Below the pieces are notes generated by a model. The model was not told the DNA's origin. It made no database searches and saw only the letters and a list, made by a program, of their open reading frames with translations. The translations under genes and the position numbers were made by a program. This document shows positions 48,127-57,216 of a stretch of DNA of 64,000 bases, piece after piece; the stretch's first letter is position 1, and each line of letters starts with the position of its first letter. The DNA lies in NCBI GenBank assembly GCA_964478165.1, contig CAYZGU010000007.1, positions 59,855-123,854 of the forward strand, in the 5' to 3' direction. The DNA is from CAYZGU01 sp964478165 (GTDB lineage Bacteria > Poribacteria > WGA-4E > JAJDTR01).

Positions 48127-48978
48127 ATGAACGGTATAATGTCTCAGGTCATATATCTATCCAGTAGTGCGCATAGTGAATGGCGAGAACCAGTGAAAAC
48201 ACAATATCGCGATGACGTCCGTGCTGTCTTTGTCGGTCCTTGTGAACAGCATGGTCTTAGTGATGCAATGGGTTCGCCTGGGGATTTAAAATCTGGACAT
48301 AAACTTCGCATAACGCAGATGCTTAGCAAAAGTGACATCTTATTCTGTTACATTCCTGATGACCACTATCGTTCGTTCAATGTCATGCTAGAGATTGGCA
48401 TCGCACGTGCTTGGGGCCGAAGAATCCTCCTTGTCAATGAGGCGAGAAGTCTGAACGGTGAGTTGAAATGTGTACAACCCTATGTCGATGAATCATTTGA
48501 TTCGTTAACAGCTGGATTGGACCGTCTTCATGAGTACATTACGGGATCAGAGGGATTAATTTCCCGAACCAGTAGTATGCCCGTGCCCGAAGTCGAGCAC
48601 AGATCTGTTACCCCCGGCATACTTGAACACAAGGTCATTTTATCAGGGAGCAACGATTCGACATGGTTGGATTCTGTTCGCGCGCGATACCGTCAAAACA
48701 GAGCCGTTAAGCTCATTGACAGTGTGGATTTGAGCGTGCTTTCTCGCAGCGATCTTTTGTTCGCCTGTCGAACAAGCGGTGAAGGTAGGCTTTTCAACCT
48801 TCCTCTTGCAGTTGGTTACGCGAGTGCTCTCAACAAGCGCATTCTCTTTGTCAACAAAGGGGACTGTTACTCCCATGCCTATGATTACATCAAACCATTT
48901 TCGGATGGTTACTTCATCGAGCTCGATGAAGGTCTGCGGTTCTTGGATTATGCTATGGGGATTGAGGAACGACTGTAA
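48127..48978 (+). CDS. Tandem YtoQ-like protein (nucleoside 2-deoxyribosyltransferase superfamily fold)
   Basis: 283 residues, no signal peptide. Residues about 6-135 look like YtoQ: VIYLSSSAHSEWREPVKTQY, AVFVGPCEQHGLSDA, MLSKSDILFCYIPDDHYRSF, EIGIARAWGRRILLVN. Residues about 168-283 repeat the same plan in degenerate form: VILSGSNDSTWLDSVRARY, VLSRSDLLFACRTSGEGRLF, AVGYASALNKRILFVNKGD. YtoQ belongs to the fold of nucleoside 2-deoxyribosyltransferases but lacks a known function. AAGGA is well placed before ATG 48127. A predicted cytoplasmic protein in an operon with two exported ones (13 bp after the haem-PPC gene) is odd. Confidence 0.68.
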   Translation: MNGIMSQVIYLSSSAHSEWREPVKTQYRDDVRAVFVGPCEQHGLSDAMGSPGDLKSGHKLRITQMLSKSDILFCYIPDDHYRSFNVMLEIGIARAWGRRILLVNEARSLNGELKCVQPYVDESFDSLTAGLDRLHEYITGSEGLISRTSSMPVPEVEHRSVTPGILEHKVILSGSNDSTWLDSVRARYRQNRAVKLIDSVDLSVLSRSDLLFACRTSGEGRLFNLPLAVGYASALNKRILFVNKGDCYSHAYDYIKPFSDGYFIELDEGLRFLDYAMGIEERL

Positions 48979-49308
48979 TCCAAGAACGTGGAGTTTAAAG
49001 TAGTGGTTCAAGTACAGCATGTTGACGTCCGAACTGGGATAAAGGAGACTCAGATTCCTGTTTGCTTTAAAATGTAAGAAACCCCACCGAGCACCTGGAT
49101 TTGAGCGTGCACAGCAATAAGACGGTGTCCAATGGACTTGTGTATCCATCGGTCCATAGTACCGCTGAAAGTAATCTTACAAAATATCCACTCGCGCATG
49201 GTTGACAACTGCCCATGCCATAGGACTTTCTGGTACGCCGAGTTCTCTAGATTGTTGATAAGGCGGAGTCTAGCGATGAGTTCGGCGTGTCAGCTTATGG
49301 AGTCGCAT
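48979..49308. other. Spacer between convergent genes
   Basis: About 330 bp. No gene or clear terminator was seen. Confidence 0.4.
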
Positions 49309-50138
49309 TTATGGCGGTGCGCTCTCGGTGGGAACAAGTAGTCTCTGCTGCTCTGTTAAGCGTTCTACTAGTTCGTTGGTCACGTGTACCGGTTCGTCCA
49401 TGGTTGAAATCTGTAATTTGAGAAAGTGTGCTCTGTAGCCGACGTGCACGGTGTGTCGGGTTTGGTCGTTCGAGTTGGGTAAGCCACCGTGGCGACAGGT
49501 CTCAGTGAATAGTATGCCATCGCCCGCTTTGACCGGTATACCTATCACGCCCGGTTCATCGCGCACAGTCCCGTTCTTTTGGGGTGCAGGAAATGCGTTT
49601 CGGTGCGAACCAGGAACGAATCAAGTAGCCCCGTCGTTTATGGTGACATCGTGCAGAAAATAAATCGTTCGGACCATTGTAGCCTGAATCCCCCATTGAT
49701 GACCTCGTAGCGGTACTTCGCTGTGTTCCCCTGTGGGTAACCCATATGCATTGCAGTAAAGTTGTTACTATATTGCATTCGCAACTCGGAATTATTGATG
49801 CTGATAGGCCCCTGGATCATTTGGCGCACATATGACATTGTTCGTGCGGGACCAATCAGAAAGTCGAACGCACTGGGAGATAGCCAGAAGTCCTCTACCA
49901 TTAAGGTTTGATCACCTTTGGGGCCACGTCATGTTGCAAAATACGAGTGTCGGCGGTTCTGCCAATACTCCGTACCCCAAAGTGCCTTCCATTGTGGTGA
50001 ACAATGTTGGCAGGCTAATGCGTGTTCTTCGAGTTCGGTCGCTGCTGAAAATAGGCGATGTGCTTCATCAGGTAAGAGCAGTTCAGGAATATGAAGAAAC
50101 CCCTGCAGATTCAATAGATAATTTTCAGAATCATTCAT
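49309..50138 (-). pseudogene. PhyH-family dioxygenase, decayed (two stops, one frameshift)
   Basis: The N-terminal part (ATG 50138: SENYLLNLQGFLHIPELLLP) is interrupted by an in-frame TGA at 49929-49931, then continues as GDQTLMVEDFWLSPSAFDFL and FTAMHMGYPQGN, with His-x-Gly at the iron site. A one-base shift near 49665 is needed to reach YFLHDVTINDGAT. Another in-frame TGA (49621-49623) precedes FVPGSHRNAFPAPQKNGTV. The end reads GIPVKAGDGILFTETCRHGG. Both stops could derive from Arg CGA by C-to-T change, which points to true decay and not sequencing error. TGA ends many intact genes here, so recoding is unlikely. Confidence 0.88.
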
Positions 50139-50694
50139 AGAAGGTGCCCTGTCTTTTTTGACATGGGTGGTTGCTGTACCAATTTAATCTAACTTGCCAA
50201 AGGAGCGAGCAAAAGTTTCTGCGTCTTGTGGACTAGTAAAAGGCTATGTGTGTCCACGAAGTGAATGGCTACTAGTGTGAAGAATTCATTAGCCAGTAAT
50301 AATTTCTCACGATCGTTGTTGCAGAAAAAACCTTTAAAGATTCACTCCGCATTATGGAATCTGGTGCAAGGGCTATGTCTGAGGCTTCAAGCTGCGTTCG
50401 AGTGGTTTCATCGAGGCAACTTGGTAGAACCTATCCTCTAATGCGCACTTTGTTGCCGCGTCTCACAATAATGTTTCGGTATTAGCATGCTCTTTTTCGT
50501 TATCTGTTCACCCTCAACACATTACCAATGAAATGTTTGTTTTCGAGGTGCATGCAGCAATCTAGTCGTGAAGGAGTTGGGGCTTTACAACTTTACCGAG
50601 ACAGTAACGACGATTTTCAAGCGTAAGTTTTAATATGGTGGGAGTAATCGGCCTGATCCATTAGTAAAAAGAGAATGTTCTCCACGTCCGGATG
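50139..50694. other. Spacer between PhyH genes
   Basis: About 555 bp. Nothing recognisable was seen on either strand. Confidence 0.4.
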
Positions 50695-51564
50695 CTACGT
50701 GGGAATCGAGGCCTCCCAAGCCTCCCATGTGGTTTTGTTCCCCTCAGAGAGAACGATGTGTGGTCGGGTCTTATTGCGCACGAATTCAGCTGCCTGATGT
50801 TGCTCAGCGGTTAAGTCGGCCCGATTAGATGTCGGAAAGTAGCGGAAGTCGATGCTCCACCGACATTCGTTAGTCCTGTTGAGTTTACTTGAGTGCACGG
50901 TAAGATTCGACATGAACAAGGCCCCACCGGGTTTGAGAGGAACTGGAACTGGCGTACCCCGAGATTCGACGTCTACCTCCATATGCACATTCGAATCTTT
51001 GCCTCGAGCGCCATCCAACAACCCCCAGCGCTGGCTACCAGGAATGACCCAACAACATCCGTTTTCAATCGTAGCTTCGACCAGTGGTATCCAAACTGTA
51101 ATCATGTGTAAGCACCCGGTGTGCTTTTCCTTCTTACCCTTCTTCGACTGATCAATATATTGGCTATCTTGATGCCATGGGAACGAGGTTATTACGCTGC
51201 CGGGAAGTTTGGGCCTTATTTGTGCGCTTCCGATGCTGGAGACTTCTGGTCCGAGTATAAGGCTGAGAACGTGAAGGATTTCCGGAAGGTTGTACAGGTC
51301 ATAAAATTCACGGCCGAAGGAACCCAAGCCCCAGCCACGTGTTACGAGGCCTTGTTCCTCACAAATGTCAGCATAGCGGCGGCCAAAGGATTTGTCTCCA
51401 TACGGTGATGAAAGTTTATCTTCGATATATTGCTGATGGGCATACTCGTCAACACGTGCCTTGATGAAGCCACGTATTGGATTCAAGTCGCTGTCATTGA
51501 TGAAATTCTTAACCACCACGTAGCCATTCCGCTCATATGTGTTCTTAATCTCTCGATCTGTCAT
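50695..51564 (-). CDS. Phytanoyl-CoA dioxygenase family protein (HxD type)
   Basis: 289 residues. The family N-terminus (YERNGYVVVKNFINDSDL) leads to the iron site FPWHQDSQY (His131, Asp133), WIPLVEATIENGCCWVIPGS and the distal His224 (TVHSSKLNRT), with Arg235 (CRWSIDFRY) as the 2-oxoglutarate partner. Fe(II)/2-oxoglutarate-dependent hydroxylation of an unknown small molecule is expected. WHQD-type members are close to the ectoine-hydroxylase/PhyH core. The ribosome-binding site is weak. One of five PhyH loci in the window. Confidence 0.9.
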   Translation of the reverse strand: MTDREIKNTYERNGYVVVKNFINDSDLNPIRGFIKARVDEYAHQQYIEDKLSSPYGDKSFGRRYADICEEQGLVTRGWGLGSFGREFYDLYNLPEILHVLSLILGPEVSSIGSAQIRPKLPGSVITSFPWHQDSQYIDQSKKGKKEKHTGCLHMITVWIPLVEATIENGCCWVIPGSQRWGLLDGARGKDSNVHMEVDVESRGTPVPVPLKPGGALFMSNLTVHSSKLNRTNECRWSIDFRYFPTSNRADLTAEQHQAAEFVRNKTRPHIVLSEGNKTTWEAWEASIPT

Positions 51565-51938
51565 CTTGTGAATTCAAAGTCTTTCTGTACTTAGATGAAA
51601 AGTTAACCTCTGCCTTATATGTGGGATTGCCTACGTTAATTCTAAGGGGTATAGAGCGATTATGGGTTCAAATCATCTTTAGCATCTCTTGAATCAATCT
51701 AATTGGGGCATAAGTGATAGATTATCTCGTAGTTTTGCCAGTACTTAACTCGTTGTAGTGGTCAGTGATTCTTGGACTAGGTAGGCTAAAAATGTAATCT
51801 GGTGTATCGCTCTCATTTGGATGCCAGTTAGTTATTCATCAGCCACGTTGCGCAGGCATCAGATCGTTTTGTCGCGGTTAAACACCGCAGTGCCGGCTTT
51901 GTGTCTAGCACAATTTAGATTGATACTTGATGCAGTAA
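51565..51938. other. Spacer between PhyH genes
   Basis: About 370 bp, with no gene seen. Confidence 0.4.
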
Positions 51939-52763
51939 TTACTTTGAACGTGGATGCACAATCTGTCGTCGTACAGGCGTAAGACGCGCCAGTAGTTCTT
52001 CCGATACTTCGTAGTTGTGTCGAAAATTGCCCCACGACGGGCCGTAGCGATAGACCAATGTCCGTCGCTGGCCCGCATTCGTCCGTTTTGTCGAACCATG
52101 ACAGATGGCATCCGCAAAGAGGAGTGCATCGCCGACATCCATATGAACTTCGATGGCACCATCTGGTATCTCGCCAGCGCCTTCGCTGCGCATCTTGTAT
52201 CTTTCCATGTCGGGATGAACAAAGTTAGATTTGTGCGAACCCGGTATAATTAGCGTACCACCATCCCCGAGGCCTATTTTCGAAAGGGCCACAAGCACAT
52301 TGATTTGGCCACAATGAAACTTGCCATTGAGAACGCGAAATTGGTTGCGTTGTTGGCCAATGTGACCGCCCGAGTGCATACCAATTGCCTCGCCTGGACT
52401 GCGAAAGTTAGCAAAGTTTTCGTCGATAAATAGCGGTCCATGATGCCAGTCGAACGTACCCTCACCTCCGACGAAAGTTTTAACCTTGTCAATCCACGCT
52501 GGGTGGTCAATAAGTCTTTCGAACGGTTCACCTGCTTCGTAGATCTGCTGAAGATTCAAACCATCGTTGTCATTGTAAGAATGAGCTTGTACGTGCCGCC
52601 ACCACTCACCAGTTTCTAGGATCGGAATCTCATCTAGAATAGCATTTAGTTCAGTGACTTCTTTGGTCGAAAGTACTTGCTGTAGCAGCAAAAATCCCTG
52701 TAAATCGAAAAAGAAAATATCATGGTCGCTTACGGTTGTCATAGTTTTAATGTGCGGTTCCAT
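51939..52763 (-). CDS. PhyH-family protein with HxG iron-site variant
   Basis: 274 residues. It starts with the PhyH N-terminus (FFFDLQGFLLLQQVLSTKEV). The iron site reads GMHSGGHIGQ: His130-Ser-Gly132, with Gly where the usual Asp would be. GGTLIIPGSHKSN, ICHGSTKRT (distal His222) and RRTLVYRYG remain. In halogenases such as SyrB2 and WelO5 the same position is Ala or Gly, leaving room for a halide ligand; in many environmental PhyH proteins a similar HxGG motif occurs with unknown activity. A GGAG site precedes the start. The pseudogene at 49309-50138 shares the HxG form. Confidence 0.85.
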   Translation of the reverse strand: MEPHIKTMTTVSDHDIFFFDLQGFLLLQQVLSTKEVTELNAILDEIPILETGEWWRHVQAHSYNDNDGLNLQQIYEAGEPFERLIDHPAWIDKVKTFVGGEGTFDWHHGPLFIDENFANFRSPGEAIGMHSGGHIGQQRNQFRVLNGKFHCGQINVLVALSKIGLGDGGTLIIPGSHKSNFVHPDMERYKMRSEGAGEIPDGAIEVHMDVGDALLFADAICHGSTKRTNAGQRRTLVYRYGPSWGNFRHNYEVSEELLARLTPVRRQIVHPRSK

Positions 52764-53327
52764 AGTGGGCTCCGGTGATTGGTAATTTCAGGACATTTTT
52801 CAGGTGTTTTCTCATGATGCCCTCTCACCTAGTTTGGCAGCGGATTAGGCCAACGCCTCACAATTCAACCACCGTATTCCATGAATCGTTGGTGCTGATT
52901 CCTGCAGTCCCATTGGTTCGGGTTTGCTAGGATGAGTTCGGGATTAAGAGTTTTCTTGATGTAGCCGTAAGAATATGCCATCGTTGCGCTAACATGGTTG
53001 TTTTGCATGCGTGATCTACTGGCAGAATCTCGTTTAACAGGCACCAGCTAGAGCCCGAATAATTACTTCTAATACCTCAGGTTTCGCGATACTCCAGGAA
53101 CGCTGCCCACAGCGTGTTTTGTGTGCCGTACCATGTGTTCCTCAAGATTGTGAGGGAATAATTCTTCAGAATGAATGTTCTCTTCTACCGCCCTTCAATC
53201 CTGTGATTCTAGAAAGTAAGGGAAGGACATGGCCTCACCGCAGCATCCTTTTTCTACCTCACTGCCGGTAGTTCTTAGATAATTTGTCCGGTCTTGGCAC
53301 CGCGTTCTTGCTGGAAGTCTGGGATGC
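52764..53327. other. Spacer
   Basis: About 560 bp downstream of the lactonase gene. A short stem (ACGCTG/CAGCGT near 53100) has no proper T-tract. Nothing else was seen. Confidence 0.4.
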
Positions 53328-54419
53328 CTACGCAATCATTATGCAAGATGGTTGGACAAGTTTCATCGGTTCGTTCACTACGCTCAATTTCCCGCTTGTC
53401 CTATCGATTCGAAATACCACTACATTTTCGCCATCGCAGCCTGTATTATTGCCGTTCATGTTGGCGCATAACAGCAGGTTGCCGTCCGGAGTAACTGCCA
53501 AATTCTGGGGAAAATTTCCAAAACTTGACTGTATCTCAACTAATTCGAGGGCTCCGTCACCACTGATGCGAAAAATCGCAATGCTGTCGTGTCCGCGATT
53601 TGTACAATACAGATATCGACCGTCTGGAGTGATCTTGACATCGGCAGTATAGCTATCACCATCAAAGTCATCGGGCAATGTTGAAATTACCTGGGACTCA
53701 ACTAGCATACCCGTGGTTTCGTTGTAATTGTAGACATTGACTGAGTTGGCAAGCTCATTGTTTGCATAGACATATTTGCCTTGTGGATGATAGGTGAAGT
53801 GGCGCGGACCTCCACCGGCAAGTGTTCGCACATAAGGCTGAGTGAGCGGAGTTAGCAGTGCGGACTTCGCATCAAGGGTGTATCCAATAATCTGGTCCAG
53901 GCCGAGATCGCATGCATACATGTGCTCGCCGCTCGGGCTGATTTTCGCACAGTGCGCGTGTGGTGCTTCTTGTCGTTCAGTATCAACCATGCTTGCTCCA
54001 TGGTGCTGTGAAAAGGAGGCCATCGTGCCAAGAGAACCGTCCGATTTTACTGGATACGAACCAACGCTACCCGATGAATAATTGGCAAAAACGATGGCTT
54101 TACCACTCGAATCAATGTCGACGTAGCAGGTAGTGAGACCGTTTGTGCGTTGCTCATTCAGCCTGTGTAACTCACCGGACGTACCTCTGATCTCAAAAGA
54201 AACAACATAGCCGGAACCACTTTCAAACTCGTCCGGTGTATGGGTGGAATAAAGAAACTTTCTGTTGTTTGACAATGCGATAAAGAAAGGGCTGCCTATG
54301 TCAGTGCAACGATTTAACTGCGTCAGCGTGCCGCTTCCGGTATCCAGGCTGAAGGTAGTGATTGCGCTGTCTCCACCAGTAGCGCACGAAGTAATGAAAA
54401 CCAGATATTGGTTGGTCAT
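53328..54419 (-). CDS. Lactonase family seven-bladed propeller (6-phosphogluconolactonase-like)
   Basis: 363 residues. Blade hallmarks are visible: ITTFSLDTGSGTLTQLN, PHAHCAKISPSGEHMYACDL, PRHFTYHPQGKYVYANNELA, YTADVKITPDGRYLYCTNRG and FPQNLAVTPDGNLLLCANMN. The PHAH and GPRHFTYHP segments belong to the YbhE/Pgl-type lactonase family, which hydrolyses sugar lactones. No signal peptide. ATG 54419 follows GGAG. It is 72 bp downstream of a PhyH gene on the same strand; joint action on a sugar-derived compound is possible. Confidence 0.9.
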   Translation of the reverse strand: MTNQYLVFITSCATGGDSAITTFSLDTGSGTLTQLNRCTDIGSPFFIALSNNRKFLYSTHTPDEFESGSGYVVSFEIRGTSGELHRLNEQRTNGLTTCYVDIDSSGKAIVFANYSSGSVGSYPVKSDGSLGTMASFSQHHGASMVDTERQEAPHAHCAKISPSGEHMYACDLGLDQIIGYTLDAKSALLTPLTQPYVRTLAGGGPRHFTYHPQGKYVYANNELANSVNVYNYNETTGMLVESQVISTLPDDFDGDSYTADVKITPDGRYLYCTNRGHDSIAIFRISGDGALELVEIQSSFGNFPQNLAVTPDGNLLLCANMNGNNTGCDGENVVVFRIDRTSGKLSVVNEPMKLVQPSCIMIA

Positions 54420-54491
54420 TTTGGCTCCATTCTTGTTGGGAATTGACATTTCTGAAATTAATATCTGACGAAGATTCTCTCTATCTCACGT

Positions 54492-55358
54492 TCAGATGTC
54501 GCCGACTCGCTTTTTGGCACAAGACGCCTTTCGACTCAATCGATTTCGGTTGAAAGGAAGCGCCATCTCCGTTCCGGCGTACACCGGACGCAGATTGTAG
54601 AATCGCTGGCGTATCTTTGAATCCCATGAAGAGACTTCATCCGGGGCATCCTGGAACAACCGAGCGATATATCCTTGGATTGATTCGGGCAATGAATTGT
54701 AGTTGGGATGGAACCACAAAGTAATGACAGTACGTCGGACGTTACTGTTATTTGCGTGGGCGCTGTGTATGAGCCTCGAATCCCCAATTACAAGATCTCC
54801 GGCCTTGACTGCCACGTTCACCTCATCAGGGTGCGACTGAAACTCAATTGCTGACAAATTTGATGCCCGGCGAATCTCATCAGTGTGTGCCTGTCCCATT
54901 AGATTATGCAATGGATGATCCTCAATATGCGATCGTGGTATAACACGCAAGCACCCGTTATGAGACGAAGTATCAACGAGGTAAACCATGATGAACAACT
55001 GGGTAGGGGTCGAGCAGTAACTGAAGGAATGATCCCACCCGGCCCAATCGAAATGCCAGAATAGAGGTGGGCTATGTGGGGGTTTGCTGATGATGTATCC
55101 GCCTGAATAACGCCAATCGGAAAAGCCAAGAGCCTCGATGGCCTGGTGTAAATCGGCATGTCCGATTAGCTCTCCACAGGCCTCACATCTAATCGATGGG
55201 ATTAGGCTTCCCGTTGAGCGGTGATCTGTCTGCTCATTCTCCGTCATCGCGTCAATAAGGAGATTCGTGCTGTCACGCAGTTTGGAGATGAACGCAGAAC
55301 CCAGTATGTTGGGTATAATGCAGTAGCCTTCGCTGAGTAGTTGATTTCTCAGGTTCAT
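54492..55358 (-). CDS. Phytanoyl-CoA dioxygenase family protein (HxD type)
   Basis: 288 residues. FWHFDWAGWDH provides His102 and Asp104; LRVIPRSHIEDHPLH, the distal His198 (RLIHSAHAN) and Arg of VRRTVITLW complete the site. The EACGELIGHADLHQ segment is unlike the other PhyH copies, so this is a separate subfamily and not a recent duplicate. GGAGG lies 10 nt before the start. It is first in a two-gene unit with the lactonase. Confidence 0.88.
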   Translation of the reverse strand: MNLRNQLLSEGYCIIPNILGSAFISKLRDSTNLLIDAMTENEQTDHRSTGSLIPSIRCEACGELIGHADLHQAIEALGFSDWRYSGGYIISKPPHSPPLFWHFDWAGWDHSFSYCSTPTQLFIMVYLVDTSSHNGCLRVIPRSHIEDHPLHNLMGQAHTDEIRRASNLSAIEFQSHPDEVNVAVKAGDLVIGDSRLIHSAHANNSNVRRTVITLWFHPNYNSLPESIQGYIARLFQDAPDEVSSWDSKIRQRFYNLRPVYAGTEMALPFNRNRLSRKASCAKKRVGDI

Positions 55359-56451
55359 AGTAGCGCATCCTCCGAACCGGTGGACCGACTCGTGGAAAAG
55401 ATTTTAGCCAAGATGAAAGCTCGACTTTTTAGCCGACGACTATTTGATTTGATTCTCCTGGGTTTAGGTCAAGCAAATTCAATTGACCGATTTGCTGGAC
55501 TCGCTGCCAATTGCAAGCTAAGTCTGAAGCTTCAATCGTTGTTCGTGGAGCAGACGCCTTCGACAAACGACCTACAGAGGGCATAATTCGCGTGTCGACA
55601 CCGGTGTGTCAGCATGATTTTCCCACTAGATCGCGGTCATCAACGATACATCTTGTAAGCTACCACTAAGTTCGACCGAGGTCTGTTTATTCGATGCCGC
55701 CGTCCAAGAGGGGACAGCCAAAATCTTAGCCGTGCTCCTTCTGGCTGTGCTGAGCGCTCATGTATTTGTAGTATGCCTTCTCTGGCGAAGAACGCGGAGA
55801 TGACATGAAAGACATCGACGCTGGTGGTTTTTGAAGGGCATCAGCATTTCGAAGGGGCTTTTCTCCTCGAATAGGCAATCGGAAAGTTGTCAAGTACACA
55901 GTCGCTGAATGATACGTCACAGTGAGAATTGTGATTCTGTTTCCCAAGGGGCCCCGCACAGATGGTGTTCAGCGGAGGTATGCGGAGCTGTGAACGGTTG
56001 GGGTCTGATGTTGGGTTCCATAGTATTTCAAGGCTATCGTTTGCCCTGGTGACTGCGATCTTGTCCGACTATGTTGTCGGAGATGCCAGTTGTGCGGCGC
56101 GACAACAAGATTTAGAATCTGTTCTACAGGAGTGCTTGCCTCCACTATATAGTATCGCAAGGAAAAAAACAACAGAAAATCGTATGTAGACCCGTCGAAC
56201 ATTCGTACGGAGCAATTGTTCGGTGTCTCTATCGGCTGAGGCGTTAAATATTGGTGGAATATCATTTCGGACCTCCCCATGTGAAAAATTGCGAAAATTA
56301 TTGCTTTTTCATCCATAACACACCTTTACAAACCCAAAAGCCTGTCTTTGATTACATGTGAGGTTACAGTGCTGTCAACCCGGGCGCCACTTTCAACTTT
56401 GCTCACTAGTGTACCTATGTGTTCGCCTGATGCCCGCTGACATCCTCTCGC
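55359..56451. other. 1.1-kb gene-free spacer
   Basis: Several short frames (for example minus 55726-55959 and 55969-56316) have no ribosome-binding site and no recognisable domain. Some look faintly coding and may be old decay. Nothing firm. Confidence 0.4.
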
Positions 56452-56820
56452 CTAGGGCGGTTTGAATAAGTGACAGTCTTTTCCAAAGTAAACCAGGTGT
56501 GTTTCTGCTCTGAGGGGGATGGCATTGCAGTGCCAAGATGCATAAATCAAATCGGGATTCAGCGACTGAGTTAGTCCCTCTGCAGGAGTAATTTTGGAGA
56601 AATCAAAGAACTTGATTCGAAGTAGTAGATGTGTTATCCTTTCCCAGGTTGGTGTTCTCCCTGCTAGTGATGCAAACTCATTGTTTCGAAGGATGCTAAT
56701 CTCAACTGGGATACGAGCTCTCGAATGTGTTATTCGAACAACAGAAATTGCAGGATTGAATGGATTCATAGCGAATGCTAGGTAATGGATATTGCCATAG
56801 AATGAAAGACCGAGATCCTT
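56452..56820 (-). pseudogene. Possible decayed C-terminal fragment with NPFNP motif
   Basis: Minus-strand reading gives LGLSFYGNIHYLAFAMNPFN, then PAISVV, ARIPVEISILRNN and, near the end, IYASWHCNAIPLRAETHLVYFGKD. A NPFNP followed by beta strands and a W-x-x-N element recalls FlgD-like or type-A secretion-tail domains (consensus PNPFNPxT...WDGxN). No start or upstream body exists, so if real it is an orphan fragment; the motif may be coincidental. Confidence 0.22.
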
Positions 56821-57216
56821 CTGGATGATTTCTCAAGAGTTGTCCCTGCGAGGATATTTGCCGAGTTATGGATTGACATCGTGGATGAGATTGATGTCGA
56901 CAAGATGTCTCCATTGGAAAGCTGTTGTTGCTGGCATTTCTTATTCTATTTCGATTTGAGGTCTGAGTTGGCAAGGGGTGGATTGGCGGATTGTGACTGG
57001 AGGAATCTGCATGTCTGCCACGACAACGAATGTCAGATGTAGAGCTTATGGCTCAGGAGAATGGCAATGTGTGCGATTGTTTGAGGTTGTAACTCCTCTG
57101 AATTCCTTCGGTGATAGCCCTCTGGTACAGGCCAAAACATCTTGTGACATTCGATGTCGTTAACGGTCTGTGCCATTTCTAAAGCGGTTTCTTTCCAACC
57201 TTTGTAGTTCGTCCCG
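56821..57216. other. Spacer upstream of recQ
   Basis: About 400 bp with no recognisable gene. No confident recQ promoter was found. Confidence 0.4.

Noticed and set aside
49309..50138. UGA recoding (selenocysteine or reassigned codon) in the PhyH gene
   Set aside because: A frameshift is also needed, no SECIS-like element was seen, and TGA is the ordinary stop of several intact genes here.
51655..51700. Second T-loop-like GGTTCAAATC
   Set aside because: The arms flanking the loop are not complementary and no cloverleaf is possible.
53085..53120. ACGCTG/CAGCGT hairpin as a terminator of the lactonase gene
   Set aside because: It is about 220 bp past the stop and the T-rich side is on the wrong strand.
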